Positions 1 through 7,648 of a DNA stretch of 64,000 nt are shown here, piece after piece. Below the pieces are notes generated by a model. That model made no database searches. It saw only the letters and a program-made list of their open reading frames with translations, and was not told where the DNA came from. The position numbers and the translations under genes were made by a program. The stretch spans positions 645,023 to 709,022 of the forward strand of contig JALHMF010000001.1 in NCBI GenBank assembly GCA_022844205.1, given 5' to 3'. Numbering within the stretch: position 1 is the first letter of the stretch; the number at the start of each line of letters is the position of its first letter. This DNA is from Xanthobacteraceae bacterium (GTDB lineage: Bacteria; Pseudomonadota; Alphaproteobacteria; Rhizobiales; Xanthobacteraceae).

Positions 1-56
1 GGGCGTCGTGCCCGTGAGCGAAAGTGCCGTATCAATGATACCGCCGCCGCGCGGCG

Positions 57-2258
57 TCAATTGCCGCGAACGGGACCGGTGTTTCCTGTTGCATCACCGG
101 GCGCGGAAGCGGAGCGCCCGGGCCGGGATGTCGAGGAAGAGGTCGGCGGCGCGTCCTTCAGCAGGCGCTCCAGCCGCAAGAGATGAGTGACAGAACGCGG
201 CGAGAGCGTGGTCGGCCGCTGGCCCGGTGCCAAGTCCGGATTGGCCGCGACCGCCTGACCATCGACGCGCGGTGCGGGACCCTTCAGGCCAGACAGCACG
301 ACCGGCTCCACGCCCTGATGCGCATAGGCCATCACCTTCTGCCAGGTCATCGCCGGCAGCGAGCCGCCGGTCATGCGGCGCGTCGGCGAGTAATCGTCGT
401 TGCCGAGCCACACGCCGCCCACGAAGTTTCCGCTGTAGCCCATGAACCAGGCATCGCGATAGGCGTTGGTCGTGCCGGTTTTGCCCGCGACATAAATCCC
501 GTTGATGCGGGCGCGGCGGCCGGTTCCGTTTTCCACGGCGTTGTGGAGCATCAGGTTCATTTCATCGGCAACTGAAGCCGGTAAAATTTGCTCGGGCTTC
601 GTCGCGTCCCGCTCGTGCCGCCAGATGATCTCGCCGAGCGGCGTGCGGATCTCCGACGCCGCATGAGTGAGGACGGCGCGGCCGTTGTTGGCGAAATGCG
701 CGTAAGCGCGCGTCATCTCAAGCACGGTGAGATCGGCGGCGCCGAGCGGAAGCGGAGCGGAATTGATGATGTCGCTCGTGACTCCCATCTTGCGCATCAA
801 CGCAATGATTTTGTCCCGGCCGACCGCCTGTGCCGTGCGAACCGCCGGCGTGTTGAACGAATTCGTCAACGCAGTCAGCATGGTGACGGGGCCGGCGTAG
901 GAATGGCTGTAGTTTTGCGGGCACCAGTTTCCGATGCAGAGCGGGGCGTCGAGGATGATGGACGACGACTTGTAGCCGTTCATCAGCGCGGTTGCGTAGA
1001 CATAGGGCTTGAACGAGGAGCCCGGCTGCCGCTGCGCATCGGTCGCCCGGTTGAACTGGCTCTCGCCGTAGTCGCGGCCGCCGACCATGGCGCGCACGAG
1101 GCCATCCGGCTGCATGATGACGATGGCTCCCTGCGAAGCGCCGTAATCCTTGCCGAACTGCCTTAAGCTCGACTCCAGCGCCGCATCCGCCGCGCGCTGG
1201 ATGCCGGGATCGAAGCCGGTGCGCACGACAAACACGCGCTCTGCCGTCTGCTTGCCGAGCTTGCTCTCCACGAGTTTCTGAATCTCGCGGTAGGCCCAGT
1301 CGAGATAATAATTCGGCGTATCTTCCTCGCGCCGGTCGATCGGCCGCGCCGGATTGCGCCGCGCGCCGAACACCTGACCTTCGGTCATGAAGCCGGCTTC
1401 GACGAGGTTATCCAGCACCACCGACGCCCGCGCGCGCGCCGCGGCGAGGTTGATGTGCGGCGCAAAGCGCGCCGGCGCCTTGAACAGGCCCGCGAGCATC
1501 GCCGCTTCCGCGAGGCTCACGTCGCGCGCGGACTTATTGAAGTAATACTGTGCGGCGCCGTCAACGCCGAAGGTGCCGCCGCCGAGATAGGCGCGGTCGA
1601 GATAGAGCTTCAGAATTTCCTTCTTGGTGAGCCGCGTCTCCAGCCAGACGGCGAGAAACGCCTCCTTTACTTTGCGTTCCAGCGTGCGTTCATTATTCAG
1701 GAACAAATTCTTCGCCAACTGCTGCGTGATCGACGAGCCGCCCTGCACCACGCCCTGCGCGCGCAGGTTGGCGCCAAGCGCGCGGAAGGTGCCGGGAAAA
1801 TCGATGCCGAAATGCTCGAAGAAGCGCCGGTCCTCGGTCGCGAGCGTCGCCTTGATGAGGTGATCGGGAAATTCATCGAGCGGCACGGTGTCGTTGTGGC
1901 GGATGCCGCGCTCGCCGATCTTCTGGCCGTAGCGATCCAGAAACGACACGGCGAGTTCCGAACGCTTCAGCCAGTCGTCATCGGAGGTCTCGCGGAAGGC
2001 GGGCACGGCGAGGGCGAGCAGCACCACCGCGCCGACGGTGCCGAGCGTGAGCCCCTCGGAAGCACCCTCGACCGCGAGCCGCTTCACCCCGCTCACATGG
2101 AAGCGATCCATGAAGGCGGAAAGATCGTCCCACTTGGAACGCAGCCACACCCCGGAGGCGAACAGCCCGTGATCCACCCGCGCGTCGAAATCCAGGAGCC
2201 GCCGCGAGAAGCGGCCGAGCTTCGGTTTGTTGGGGTCGGGTTTTTTGAAGGGGGGCAT
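57..2258 (-). CDS. Class A penicillin-binding protein (1A family), bifunctional transglycosylase/transpeptidase
   Basis: This enzyme polymerises lipid II into glycan strands and cross-links the peptides, anchored in the inner membrane and facing the periplasm. The 733-residue product has a cytoplasmic tail, one membrane segment near residues 71-88, and a GT51 transglycosylase domain with EDRRFFEH (142-149) and GGSSITQQ (173-180). The transpeptidase domain carries all three active-site motifs: SSFK (414-417, nucleophile Ser414), SFN (467-469) and KTGT (593-596). It is shorter than E. coli PBP1a, consistent with lack of the OB-like insert. The C-terminal tail is Ser/Pro/Gly-rich and of low complexity. 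The ATG at 2258 has an AGGA-type ribosome site just upstream. I cannot say which of the several class A paralogues of Hyphomicrobiales it is, so no symbol is given. Confidence 0.95.
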   Translation of the reverse strand: MPPFKKPDPNKPKLGRFSRRLLDFDARVDHGLFASGVWLRSKWDDLSAFMDRFHVSGVKRLAVEGASEGLTLGTVGAVVLLALAVPAFRETSDDDWLKRSELAVSFLDRYGQKIGERGIRHNDTVPLDEFPDHLIKATLATEDRRFFEHFGIDFPGTFRALGANLRAQGVVQGGSSITQQLAKNLFLNNERTLERKVKEAFLAVWLETRLTKKEILKLYLDRAYLGGGTFGVDGAAQYYFNKSARDVSLAEAAMLAGLFKAPARFAPHINLAAARARASVVLDNLVEAGFMTEGQVFGARRNPARPIDRREEDTPNYYLDWAYREIQKLVESKLGKQTAERVFVVRTGFDPGIQRAADAALESSLRQFGKDYGASQGAIVIMQPDGLVRAMVGGRDYGESQFNRATDAQRQPGSSFKPYVYATALMNGYKSSSIILDAPLCIGNWCPQNYSHSYAGPVTMLTALTNSFNTPAVRTAQAVGRDKIIALMRKMGVTSDIINSAPLPLGAADLTVLEMTRAYAHFANNGRAVLTHAASEIRTPLGEIIWRHERDATKPEQILPASVADEMNLMLHNAVENGTGRRARINGIYVAGKTGTTNAYRDAWFMGYSGNFVGGVWLGNDDYSPTRRMTGGSLPAMTWQKVMAYAHQGVEPVVLSGLKGPAPRVDGQAVAANPDLAPGQRPTTLSPRSVTHLLRLERLLKDAPPTSSSTSRPGRSASAPGDATGNTGPVRGN

Positions 2259-2295
2259 GACGGTCCTGGAGGCTTCCGCTCAGAAAAGGCGAGGC

Positions 2296-2502
2296 CTATG
2301 CCTCGATATATTCAGCGATGCTGGATGGCGCCGGCACCGGCAGGCCATCTTGCTTCAGTCCCTCGATATGAAAGCGGATGGCCTCGCGGATTTCGCGCTC
2401 CACCTCTTTCACTGTTTCCCCGGGGGCGATGCACCCCGGCAGATCGGGTACATAGGCCGAATAATTGCGTTCGGCGCGTTCGATGACGACCGCATAGCGC
2501 AT
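2296..2502 (-). CDS. hicB: HicB-family antitoxin (short form)
   Basis: The 68-residue protein has the HicB N-terminal fold signature: MRYAVVIERA at the start, then YSAYVPDLPGCIAPGET, where the D-LPGC block is diagnostic, followed by an amphipathic helix with repeated Glu/Arg. HicB normally neutralises the HicA mRNA interferase by masking its catalytic histidine and can autoregulate. This copy has no obvious C-terminal ribbon-helix-helix or helix-turn-helix extension, so DNA binding by it alone is doubtful. Its ATG overlaps the stop of the hicA remnant (TAATG, 2504-2500), the normal translational coupling for the pair. The reading frame is intact although hicA is broken. Confidence 0.85.
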   Translation of the reverse strand: MRYAVVIERAERNYSAYVPDLPGCIAPGETVKEVEREIREAIRFHIEGLKQDGLPVPAPSSIAEYIEA

Positions 2503-2694
2503 TATCGAGTGTCCTTTAGCCCCGCCTGTTTCAATATGCTGTTTTTTGTGCCCGGAGCCAAGTCATCGGAAGGCTTGCCTGCCACTGTGACCCGGCCGGG
2601 TTTCGCCGGATGCTTGAACTGGCGGTGGCTGCCGCGGGTGACGGCCAGAACCAGCCGTCCTGCTCTATCAACTCGTTGCCTCGCGGACTTTCAT
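2502..2694 (-). pseudogene. hicA: hicA toxin gene, inactivated by two single-base deletions
   Basis: Read on the minus strand, three frames together spell a complete HicA. MKVREA comes from the ATG at 2694. The next frame gives NELIEQDGWF, and a third gives LAVTRGSHRQFKHP and onward to KNSILKQAGLKDTR and a TAA that overlaps the hicB ATG. The catalytic-type RGSH histidine lies in the third frame. One missing base near 2676 and one near 2648 account for everything: adding two bases to the 193-nt stretch gives exactly 65 codons, or 64 residues plus stop, the usual HicA size. As written, translation from the ATG stops after eight codons. Sequencing error is possible but two independent losses make true decay more likely. 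Confidence 0.85.
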
Positions 2695-2721
2695 TCGAAT
2701 ACCGCTAAAACGCTGAAAAAA

Positions 2722-2751
2722 TTGAACCTTGGGTCGCTCAAGTTGCATAAT
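2722..2751 (+). promoter_or_regulatory. Candidate sigma-70-type promoter for the restriction-modification gene
   Basis: TTGAAC (2722-2727) and CATAAT (2746-2751) are separated by 18 bases. The second matches five of six bases of the -10 consensus and the first matches TTGA of the -35. The predicted start of transcription, near 2758, is about 17 bases before the TTG start codon of the downstream gene. The local A/T enrichment fits a promoter. The assignment is inferred from consensus only. Confidence 0.4.
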
Positions 2752-2774
2752 GCCCTAGAATTAGGATTCGCGAA

Positions 2775-5700
2775 TTGATTGATCTGTTCAAGGCCACGGG
2801 GGTTGATGCGCCGGAGTTGCGCCGTAAAGGCGTGCCGCGCGCGCAGCGCGTTCCGCTGTTCAATCCCAAGGTCGTTTATCGTGAGGGTGGCAAAGTCGTC
2901 CGCCCGGACGACGAAATGCAGGCACGCGCCACGAAGTACGCCAAGATGGCGGCGAGCGAGAACTTCGCAAAGCAGAACGAAACCGCCATCCGGAACAATT
3001 TCTACGAGGAGATACTTTGCGGCTTGCTCGGATATAGAAAGTTCGACTCCGAACAGAATTTTACGCTGGCTTTCGAGCGCGCGGTCCGCGGAGGATCCGT
3101 CGATGCAGCGCTGGGCAGTTTTTCGCCCGACGGAAACGACCGGATCGTTGCGCCCTTCGAAATGAAGGGTCCCGATACTGTCGATCTCGACGCGATCATG
3201 CCGGGCCGCAAGAAAAGCCCCGTTCAGCAGGCGTGGGACTACGCGATCGACTCTCCTGGCTCGAAATGGGTGCTGGTTTCGAACTGCGTGAAGGTTCGCC
3301 TTTACGGTTTTGGCAAAGGCCGTGATGCGTATGAAGAGTTCGATCTCCGTAAGCTCGACAGCCCGGACGAATTAGCGCGGCTTCATCTGCTGCTCGCCGC
3401 CGAGAACCTGCTTGGCACACGGACGGATAATCTGCTTCGCGAGAGCGAAACCGCAGCCAAGGATATTACCGATAAGCTTTATGCTGAATACAAAGCACTA
3501 CGCGACAAGCTGATTCAGTTCCTCGTCGATTCCGCAGACGGCCCGCGTCTGAAAGCCGCTGACGCGCTTGAACCGGCGCAGAAGATTCTTGACCGGATAC
3601 TTTTCATCGCTTTTGCGCAGCGCACCGACTTGCTGCCCGACAAGCTTCTTGAACTGGCGAGAGACGAAAAAAACAAACTCCGCCCCGGAACAATCTGGGA
3701 AAACTTTCTTGCACTTTTCCGCTCGGTTGACGTAGGCAACGAGGGTCTTGGCATCTGGGCTTACAACGGCGGTCTTTTTGCAACAGACTCTATTGTCGAC
3801 AGCAATCTGGCCATTCCCGATCCGCTTGCGACTGAACTGGCGAACCTTGTGCAATGGGACTATCGCAGCGAGGTTCCCGTTACGATTTTGGGCCGTATCT
3901 TCGAGCAGTCGATTACTGACCTTGAAAAATTGCGTGCCGAAGCCAGAGGTGAAGAGCCGCCGAAGGTTGCAAAGAAAAAGAAGGAGGGCGTCGTTTATAC
4001 GCCCGACATCGTCACGCGCTTTCTCGTTGAGCAGACGGTAGCAAAAACGCTCGACGAGAAATTTGACGAACTATTGTTGAAGTGGGGAAAAAGTACGGCG
4101 CCGCTTGCGCCGGGCGATAAACTGTTTTTGGACACGGAAGCGAGAGAAGAGGCGGCTTTCTGGCGGGAATATTCGGAAGTGCTGCGGGGTCTGCGCATCG
4201 TTGATCCGGCCTGCGGCTCCGGCGCATTTCTGGTGGCCGCATTCGATCATCTCGCAGCGGAATATCGCCGCGTCGTCAACAGGCTAGTCGAGCTAGGTGA
4301 GGAGCCGGGTTTTGATTCCTATGATGAGATCGTAACGAAAAATCTTTACGGTGTGGATTTGAATCCGGAGTCAGTCGAGATTACGCGGCTCGCACTGTGG
4401 CTGAAAACGGCGCGACGCGATCATCGGCTTCAGAATCTTGAACGCACGATCAAGGCCGGCAACAGCCTGATCTCCGATCCGCAATGGTCGGATCGGCCTT
4501 TCAACTGGCGCGAGGCATTCCCGGAAGTTTTTGAGAAGGGCGGCTTCGATGTCGTGATCGGCAATCCGCCTTATGTACGGATGGAATATCTAAAACCGGT
4601 TAAACCCTACCTCGCGGAGAAATTCGTGGTCGCCGCTGACCGCGCCGATCTTTATGCATATTTTTTCGAGTGCGGCGTAGGAATTCTGAGAGCGGGCGGA
4701 CGGCTCGGATACATTTCGTCCTCGACCTTCTTTCGCACCGGTTCCGGCGAGAATCTTCGCAAGTTTCTCAGCGATCATATTTCCATCGAAACCGTTATCG
4801 ACTTCGGCGATCTTCAACTGTTCGAGGGTGTCACTACCTACCCGGCTATTCTGACGCTTCGCAAAGGCGAAGCTGAAGAGGGCGGCACACTTTCATTCTT
4901 GAAGATCGTTGATGAACTGCCCAAAGACCTCGATGCGGATTTCACCGCCAGGGCGACGCCGATGCCGCGTGCACGGCTGGGCTCTGGCTCTTGGCAGTTC
5001 GAGGACGACCGGCTCGCGCGCCTGCGCGCGAAGATCGTCAAGGGGAAGAAGACGCTGGGCGAGGTCTATGGTGCGCCGCTTTACGGCATCAAAACCGGCC
5101 TTAATGAGGCTTTCATTATCGACCGCGCCACGCGCGACCGGCTGGTGAAACAGCATAAGAACTCTGCGAAACTGCTGAAGCCGTTTCTGCGCGGCGAGAA
5201 CGTGAAGTGCTGGCGCGTTGAGCCGGAGGACCTGTTCCTGATCAATACGCCGAAAGGGAAGGTGAAGATCGACGACTATCCGGCAATTCGCGACTGGCTG
5301 TTGCCGTTCAAGAAGGAATTGGAAAAGCGTGCGACCAAGCAGGAATGGTGGGAGTTACAACAGGCGCAGTTGGCGTATCAACCAAGTTTCACTACACCGA
5401 AAATTATCTACGGTCACTTTGCCCAAGATCGAATTTTTGCATTCGACGCTGAAGGATATTTTTCTAATGACAAATCATATTTTATTCCAAATGCCACTTT
5501 CGATCTTTTGTCGCTTTTGAACTCAAAAATATCATGGTCATTCATCAGCAGCATTTCGCCGGCCGTGAGGGGCGGCTTTCACGAAATGCGTGTTCAATAC
5601 CTTGAGAAAATTCCGATTCCGAAAATCGTATCATCTGATAGGAAGCGGTTAGCCAAACTCGGAGAGGACTGCACTTCTGCTGCCGCGCGCCGCCTCGACA

Positions 5701-6020
5701 TCCAATCCAACGTCCGCCACCGCATCCTTGACCTCGCTTCGCCCGAGCGCGCCAAACTGTCGCGCAAGCTGGAGGAATGGTGGATGCTCGATTTTTCCGC
5801 TTTTCGTGACGAGGTCAAGCGCGCCTTCCGCGCGGAAGTCCCGGTCAAGGAACGCGGCGCGTGGGAAGCCTATCTCGCCGGGCACGCCGCCAAGGTGCAT
5901 GCGCTCAACGCCGAGATCGAAAAGGCCGAGCGTGAGATTGACACCATCGTCTATCGGCTGTTCGATCTCACGCCGGACGAGGTTCGGTTGCTGGAAGAAT
6001 CTATCGAGGGGGAGCACTGA
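2775..6020 (+). CDS. Type IIG (Eco57I-like) restriction-modification enzyme, single polypeptide
   Basis: This 1081-residue protein probably cuts unmodified DNA and methylates adenine in its own recognition site. The N-terminal part has a PD-(D/E)xK-like arrangement: Asp110, then FEMKG with Glu129 and Lys131. A helical linker follows. The gamma-class N6-adenine methyltransferase motifs are DPACGSGAF (from residue 477, SAM binding) and NPPY (from residue 597, catalytic). The region after about residue 800, with KPFLRGENVKCW and KIIYGHF, resembles the TaqI-like target-recognition domain. No separate S or R subunit is nearby, supporting the one-chain type. The start is TTG at 2775, with AGGA about ten bases upstream; an ATG four bases later is out of frame. 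Parts of the gene, especially 5380-5640, are visibly richer in A/T than neighbouring core genes, suggesting transfer. The recognition sequence cannot be read from the protein. Confidence 0.9.
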   Translation: MIDLFKATGVDAPELRRKGVPRAQRVPLFNPKVVYREGGKVVRPDDEMQARATKYAKMAASENFAKQNETAIRNNFYEEILCGLLGYRKFDSEQNFTLAFERAVRGGSVDAALGSFSPDGNDRIVAPFEMKGPDTVDLDAIMPGRKKSPVQQAWDYAIDSPGSKWVLVSNCVKVRLYGFGKGRDAYEEFDLRKLDSPDELARLHLLLAAENLLGTRTDNLLRESETAAKDITDKLYAEYKALRDKLIQFLVDSADGPRLKAADALEPAQKILDRILFIAFAQRTDLLPDKLLELARDEKNKLRPGTIWENFLALFRSVDVGNEGLGIWAYNGGLFATDSIVDSNLAIPDPLATELANLVQWDYRSEVPVTILGRIFEQSITDLEKLRAEARGEEPPKVAKKKKEGVVYTPDIVTRFLVEQTVAKTLDEKFDELLLKWGKSTAPLAPGDKLFLDTEAREEAAFWREYSEVLRGLRIVDPACGSGAFLVAAFDHLAAEYRRVVNRLVELGEEPGFDSYDEIVTKNLYGVDLNPESVEITRLALWLKTARRDHRLQNLERTIKAGNSLISDPQWSDRPFNWREAFPEVFEKGGFDVVIGNPPYVRMEYLKPVKPYLAEKFVVAADRADLYAYFFECGVGILRAGGRLGYISSSTFFRTGSGENLRKFLSDHISIETVIDFGDLQLFEGVTTYPAILTLRKGEAEEGGTLSFLKIVDELPKDLDADFTARATPMPRARLGSGSWQFEDDRLARLRAKIVKGKKTLGEVYGAPLYGIKTGLNEAFIIDRATRDRLVKQHKNSAKLLKPFLRGENVKCWRVEPEDLFLINTPKGKVKIDDYPAIRDWLLPFKKELEKRATKQEWWELQQAQLAYQPSFTTPKIIYGHFAQDRIFAFDAEGYFSNDKSYFIPNATFDLLSLLNSKISWSFISSISPAVRGGFHEMRVQYLEKIPIPKIVSSDRKRLAKLGEDCTSAAARRLDIQSNVRHRILDLASPERAKLSRKLEEWWMLDFSAFRDEVKRAFRAEVPVKERGAWEAYLAGHAAKVHALNAEIEKAEREIDTIVYRLFDLTPDEVRLLEESIEGEH

Positions 6021-6022
6021 CC

Positions 6023-6301
6023 ATGACCTCCCGGCAGGGCGAACTCTTCAGCAGCGGCGAGGGCGATTCCGCCGAACGCGAGACGCCGACCTATTATCCC
6101 GATCCGGAGAAGGTCCGCTCCCGGCTGCTGAAAATCCTTGCCGAAGCGCGCGAAGCTGAAACGCTTCCGTGGGAGCCATCCACGCTGTCGCTCTATCGTC
6201 TGATCTTCCCCCAGATGAGCCAGTGCCTGCCGGAAGAAGAGGGCAGGCAGCTCTGCTTTGAATTCGAACAGGAACTCGCCCGCTTCGACGAGGCGGCCTG
6301 A
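6023..6301 (+). CDS. Small acidic protein coupled to the type IIG restriction-modification gene
   Basis: The 92-residue product starts two bases after the stop of the restriction-modification gene, so the two are almost certainly co-translated. It is acidic and predicted helical. A YYPDPEKVRSRLLKILAEAR stretch is followed by LPWEPSTLSLYRLIFPQM and a Glu-rich C-terminal helix. No catalytic motif, membrane segment or signal peptide is visible. From memory, similar short proteins with a Y-x-x-IFPQM core recur beside Eco57I-type enzymes, but I could not verify this here. A role in control or assembly of the enzyme is inference only. Confidence 0.8.
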   Translation: MTSRQGELFSSGEGDSAERETPTYYPDPEKVRSRLLKILAEAREAETLPWEPSTLSLYRLIFPQMSQCLPEEEGRQLCFEFEQELARFDEAA

Positions 6302-6338
6302 GTTTACCCGCGCGGCCGGAACGCGCTAGAAGCGGCGC

Positions 6339-6905
6339 ATGTCGCGGCCTTTCTGGAAATCAAAACCCCTCTCCGCCATGACCCCCCGCGAATGGGAATC
6401 CCTCTGCGACGGCTGCGGGCGGTGCTGCCTGCTCAAGCTCGAGGACGAGGACACGCTCAAGGTCTATTACACCGACGTCGCCTGCAAGCTGCTCGACCAG
6501 CAAAGCTGCACCTGCAAGGATTATCCGAACCGCGCGAAGCGCGTGAAGGATTGCGTGCAGCTCGCGCCCGGCAACGAGGATGGCTGGAGCTGGATGCCGC
6601 CCACCTGCGCCTATCGCCTCGTCGCCGAAGGGCGCGATCTCTACTGGTGGCATCCGCTGGTGTCCGGCGATCCGGAAACCGTGCATGCCGCCGGCATCTC
6701 CGTGCGCGGGCGCTGCGCGGGCACCGAGAGTACTATCCGCGTGCGCGACCTGCCGGATCACATCGTGCAATGGCCGAAGCGGATGCCTCGCCGTGCCGTC
6801 GAGGGCGAAGCCCGAGTATCCGGCACGGCAAAGTCTTCCAGGCGCGCGAAACTGGCGCCCAAGGCACTGAAAAAACCTGCCGAAATAAAAAGACCAAATT
6901 CCTAG
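6339..6905 (+). CDS. YcgN / UPF0260 family cysteine-cluster protein
   Basis: The 188-residue protein carries the YkgJ-type cysteine cluster: CDGCGRCC near residues 23-30, then Cys at about 49 and CTCKDYPNR near 57-65, with further DC and TCAY cysteines. Such clusters are thought to bind zinc or an Fe-S centre; the biochemical role is unknown. The first ~140 residues match the usual family length. The last ~45 residues are a basic tail rich in Lys, Arg, Ala and Pro, which looks like a lineage-specific extension. The gene lies 37 bases after the small restriction-associated gene on the same strand, but its family is chromosomal and common, so a functional link to restriction is not implied. The stop overlaps the palindrome at 6896-6911. 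Confidence 0.9.
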   Translation: MSRPFWKSKPLSAMTPREWESLCDGCGRCCLLKLEDEDTLKVYYTDVACKLLDQQSCTCKDYPNRAKRVKDCVQLAPGNEDGWSWMPPTCAYRLVAEGRDLYWWHPLVSGDPETVHAAGISVRGRCAGTESTIRVRDLPDHIVQWPKRMPRRAVEGEARVSGTAKSSRRAKLAPKALKKPAEIKRPNS

Positions 6906-6944
6906 GAATTTAGTCTTGACAGCGGTGCGCTGCTCAGGTAGGTT
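6890..6944 (+). promoter_or_regulatory. Interrupted 28-bp palindrome overlapping a -35-like TTGACA (orphan operator/promoter)
   Basis: A perfect 16-bp palindrome, AAATTCCTAGGAATTT, lies at 6896-6911. After one mismatch on each side it continues with AAGAC (6890-6894) and GTCTT (6913-6917). The right arm runs into TTGACA (6916-6921), a full -35 match. Seventeen bases further on is TAGGTT (6939-6944), a weak -10. The arrangement looks like an operator touching a promoter. The lack of a T-run argues against a terminator for the YcgN-family gene. No gene starts in the position such a promoter would serve. Confidence 0.45.
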
Positions 6945-6961
6945 TCCCGCACGCTCCAGAA

Positions 6962-6973
6962 TTGTGATCACAA
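6962..6973. promoter_or_regulatory. Perfect 12-bp palindrome TTGTGATCACAA, possible regulator site
   Basis: TTGTGATCACAA is its own reverse complement and falls about 18 bases after the weak -10 at 6939-6944, where a repressor site would be expected. The core resembles sites bound by dimeric winged-helix regulators such as GntR-type proteins, but the regulator cannot be named. It is followed within eight bases by the nested repeat element, which may have separated it from its original target gene. Confidence 0.35.
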
Positions 6974-6980
6974 ACAGCGC

Positions 6981-7082
6981 TCATCCTTCGAGACGGGCCG
7001 CCACCTCATCCTGAGGAGCCGCGCACGCGCTTGCGTGCACGGCGTCTCGAAGGAGAGGTGGCGGTTCTCCTCAGGATGAGGT
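6981..7082. repeat. Nested pair of dispersed palindromic repeats (CTCATCCTGAGGAG / CTTCGAGAC family)
   Basis: One unit runs from CTCATCCTGAGGAG (7006-7019) to GTCTCGAAGG (7044-7053). It sits inside a second unit whose halves are CCTTCGAGAC with GCCGCCAC on the left (6985-7004) and GTGGCGG with CTCCTCAGGATGAG (7067-7080) on the right. This is what insertion of one copy into another would leave. The same family recurs at 46741-46836. Such intergenic repeats are common in Hyphomicrobiales genomes. Confidence 0.75.
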
Positions 7083-7105
7083 TTCGCGTTGCGGAAAGGG
7101 AACCG

Positions 7106-7648
7106 ATGGCACGTTTCATCGCGATCCCGCCGGAAAAGATCGCGAAAGCAAAAGAGCTGTACGAAGGCACATCCGTGCCGGTGCGCGACATCGCGCTGAT
7201 GCTCGGCATCGGCATGACGACGTTCGCGCGGCGCATGAAGGATTGGGGCTGGAAGCCGCGCAACGCGCGGCTCGCCGATTACGACGCGGCGGCGAAAGCC
7301 GACATCGATCTCAACGTCATTTCCGAAACGGTGGCGCCGGAGCTGGCGGTGGCAAAGCACGCAACCCTGGTCGAGCGCGTTCGCGCCGCCGTCGAGCGCG
7401 AGATTATCGCGATTGAATGCGTGCTGAACCGTGTCGATGACGCGCGCCTGCGCTCGCAGGACGCCGAGCGGGCGGCGCGCACGCTGGCGACGCTGGTGAA
7501 AGTCTTGCGCGAAGTGAATTCGCTGGAAGCGGGGGAGAGCGGGGAACGGGCAAGCGGCGCCGCCAAGGATGACGAATTCCGTGACCTGGAAGAATTCCGC
7601 GAGGAGCTTGCGCGACGTCTTGCTTCGTTCCGACGCGGAAACGATTGA
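7106..7648 (+). CDS. Probable terminase small subunit-like DNA-binding protein (phage / gene-transfer-agent type)
   Basis: The 180-residue protein starts MARFIAIPPEKIAKAKELYE and has a helix-turn-helix-like segment, VPVRDIALMLGIGMTTFARR, near residues 25-44, followed by a long helical region rich in Ala, Arg and Glu. Position is the main clue: it lies immediately before, and overlaps by 80 bases, a large terminase gene. Small terminase subunits recognise packaging DNA and form rings on it. I chose the ATG at 7106, which follows GGAAAGGGAACC, over an in-frame ATG at 7031 because the longer version would begin inside the repeat element. Family membership rests on the helix-turn-helix and the neighbour, not on a recognised signature. 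Confidence 0.6.
   Translation: MARFIAIPPEKIAKAKELYEGTSVPVRDIALMLGIGMTTFARRMKDWGWKPRNARLADYDAAAKADIDLNVISETVAPELAVAKHATLVERVRAAVEREIIAIECVLNRVDDARLRSQDAERAARTLATLVKVLREVNSLEAGESGERASGAAKDDEFRDLEEFREELARRLASFRRGND

Noticed and set aside
1455-2486. 343-codon forward open frame opposite the penicillin-binding protein gene
   Set aside because: It is antisense to a gene with all active-site motifs and has no recognisable domain. Long antisense frames are expected at this GC content.
2502-2694. Programmed frameshifting in hicA
   Set aside because: Two separate shifts would be required and no slippery sequence or stimulatory structure is apparent at either site.
6896-6911. Palindrome as a terminator for the YcgN-family gene
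   Set aside because: It is A/T-rich, has no loop or T-run and touches a -35-like hexamer, so an operator is the better reading.
7031-7105. N-terminal extension of the terminase small-subunit-like gene
   Set aside because: The extension translates the end of the nested repeat, and ATG 7106 has a better ribosome site.
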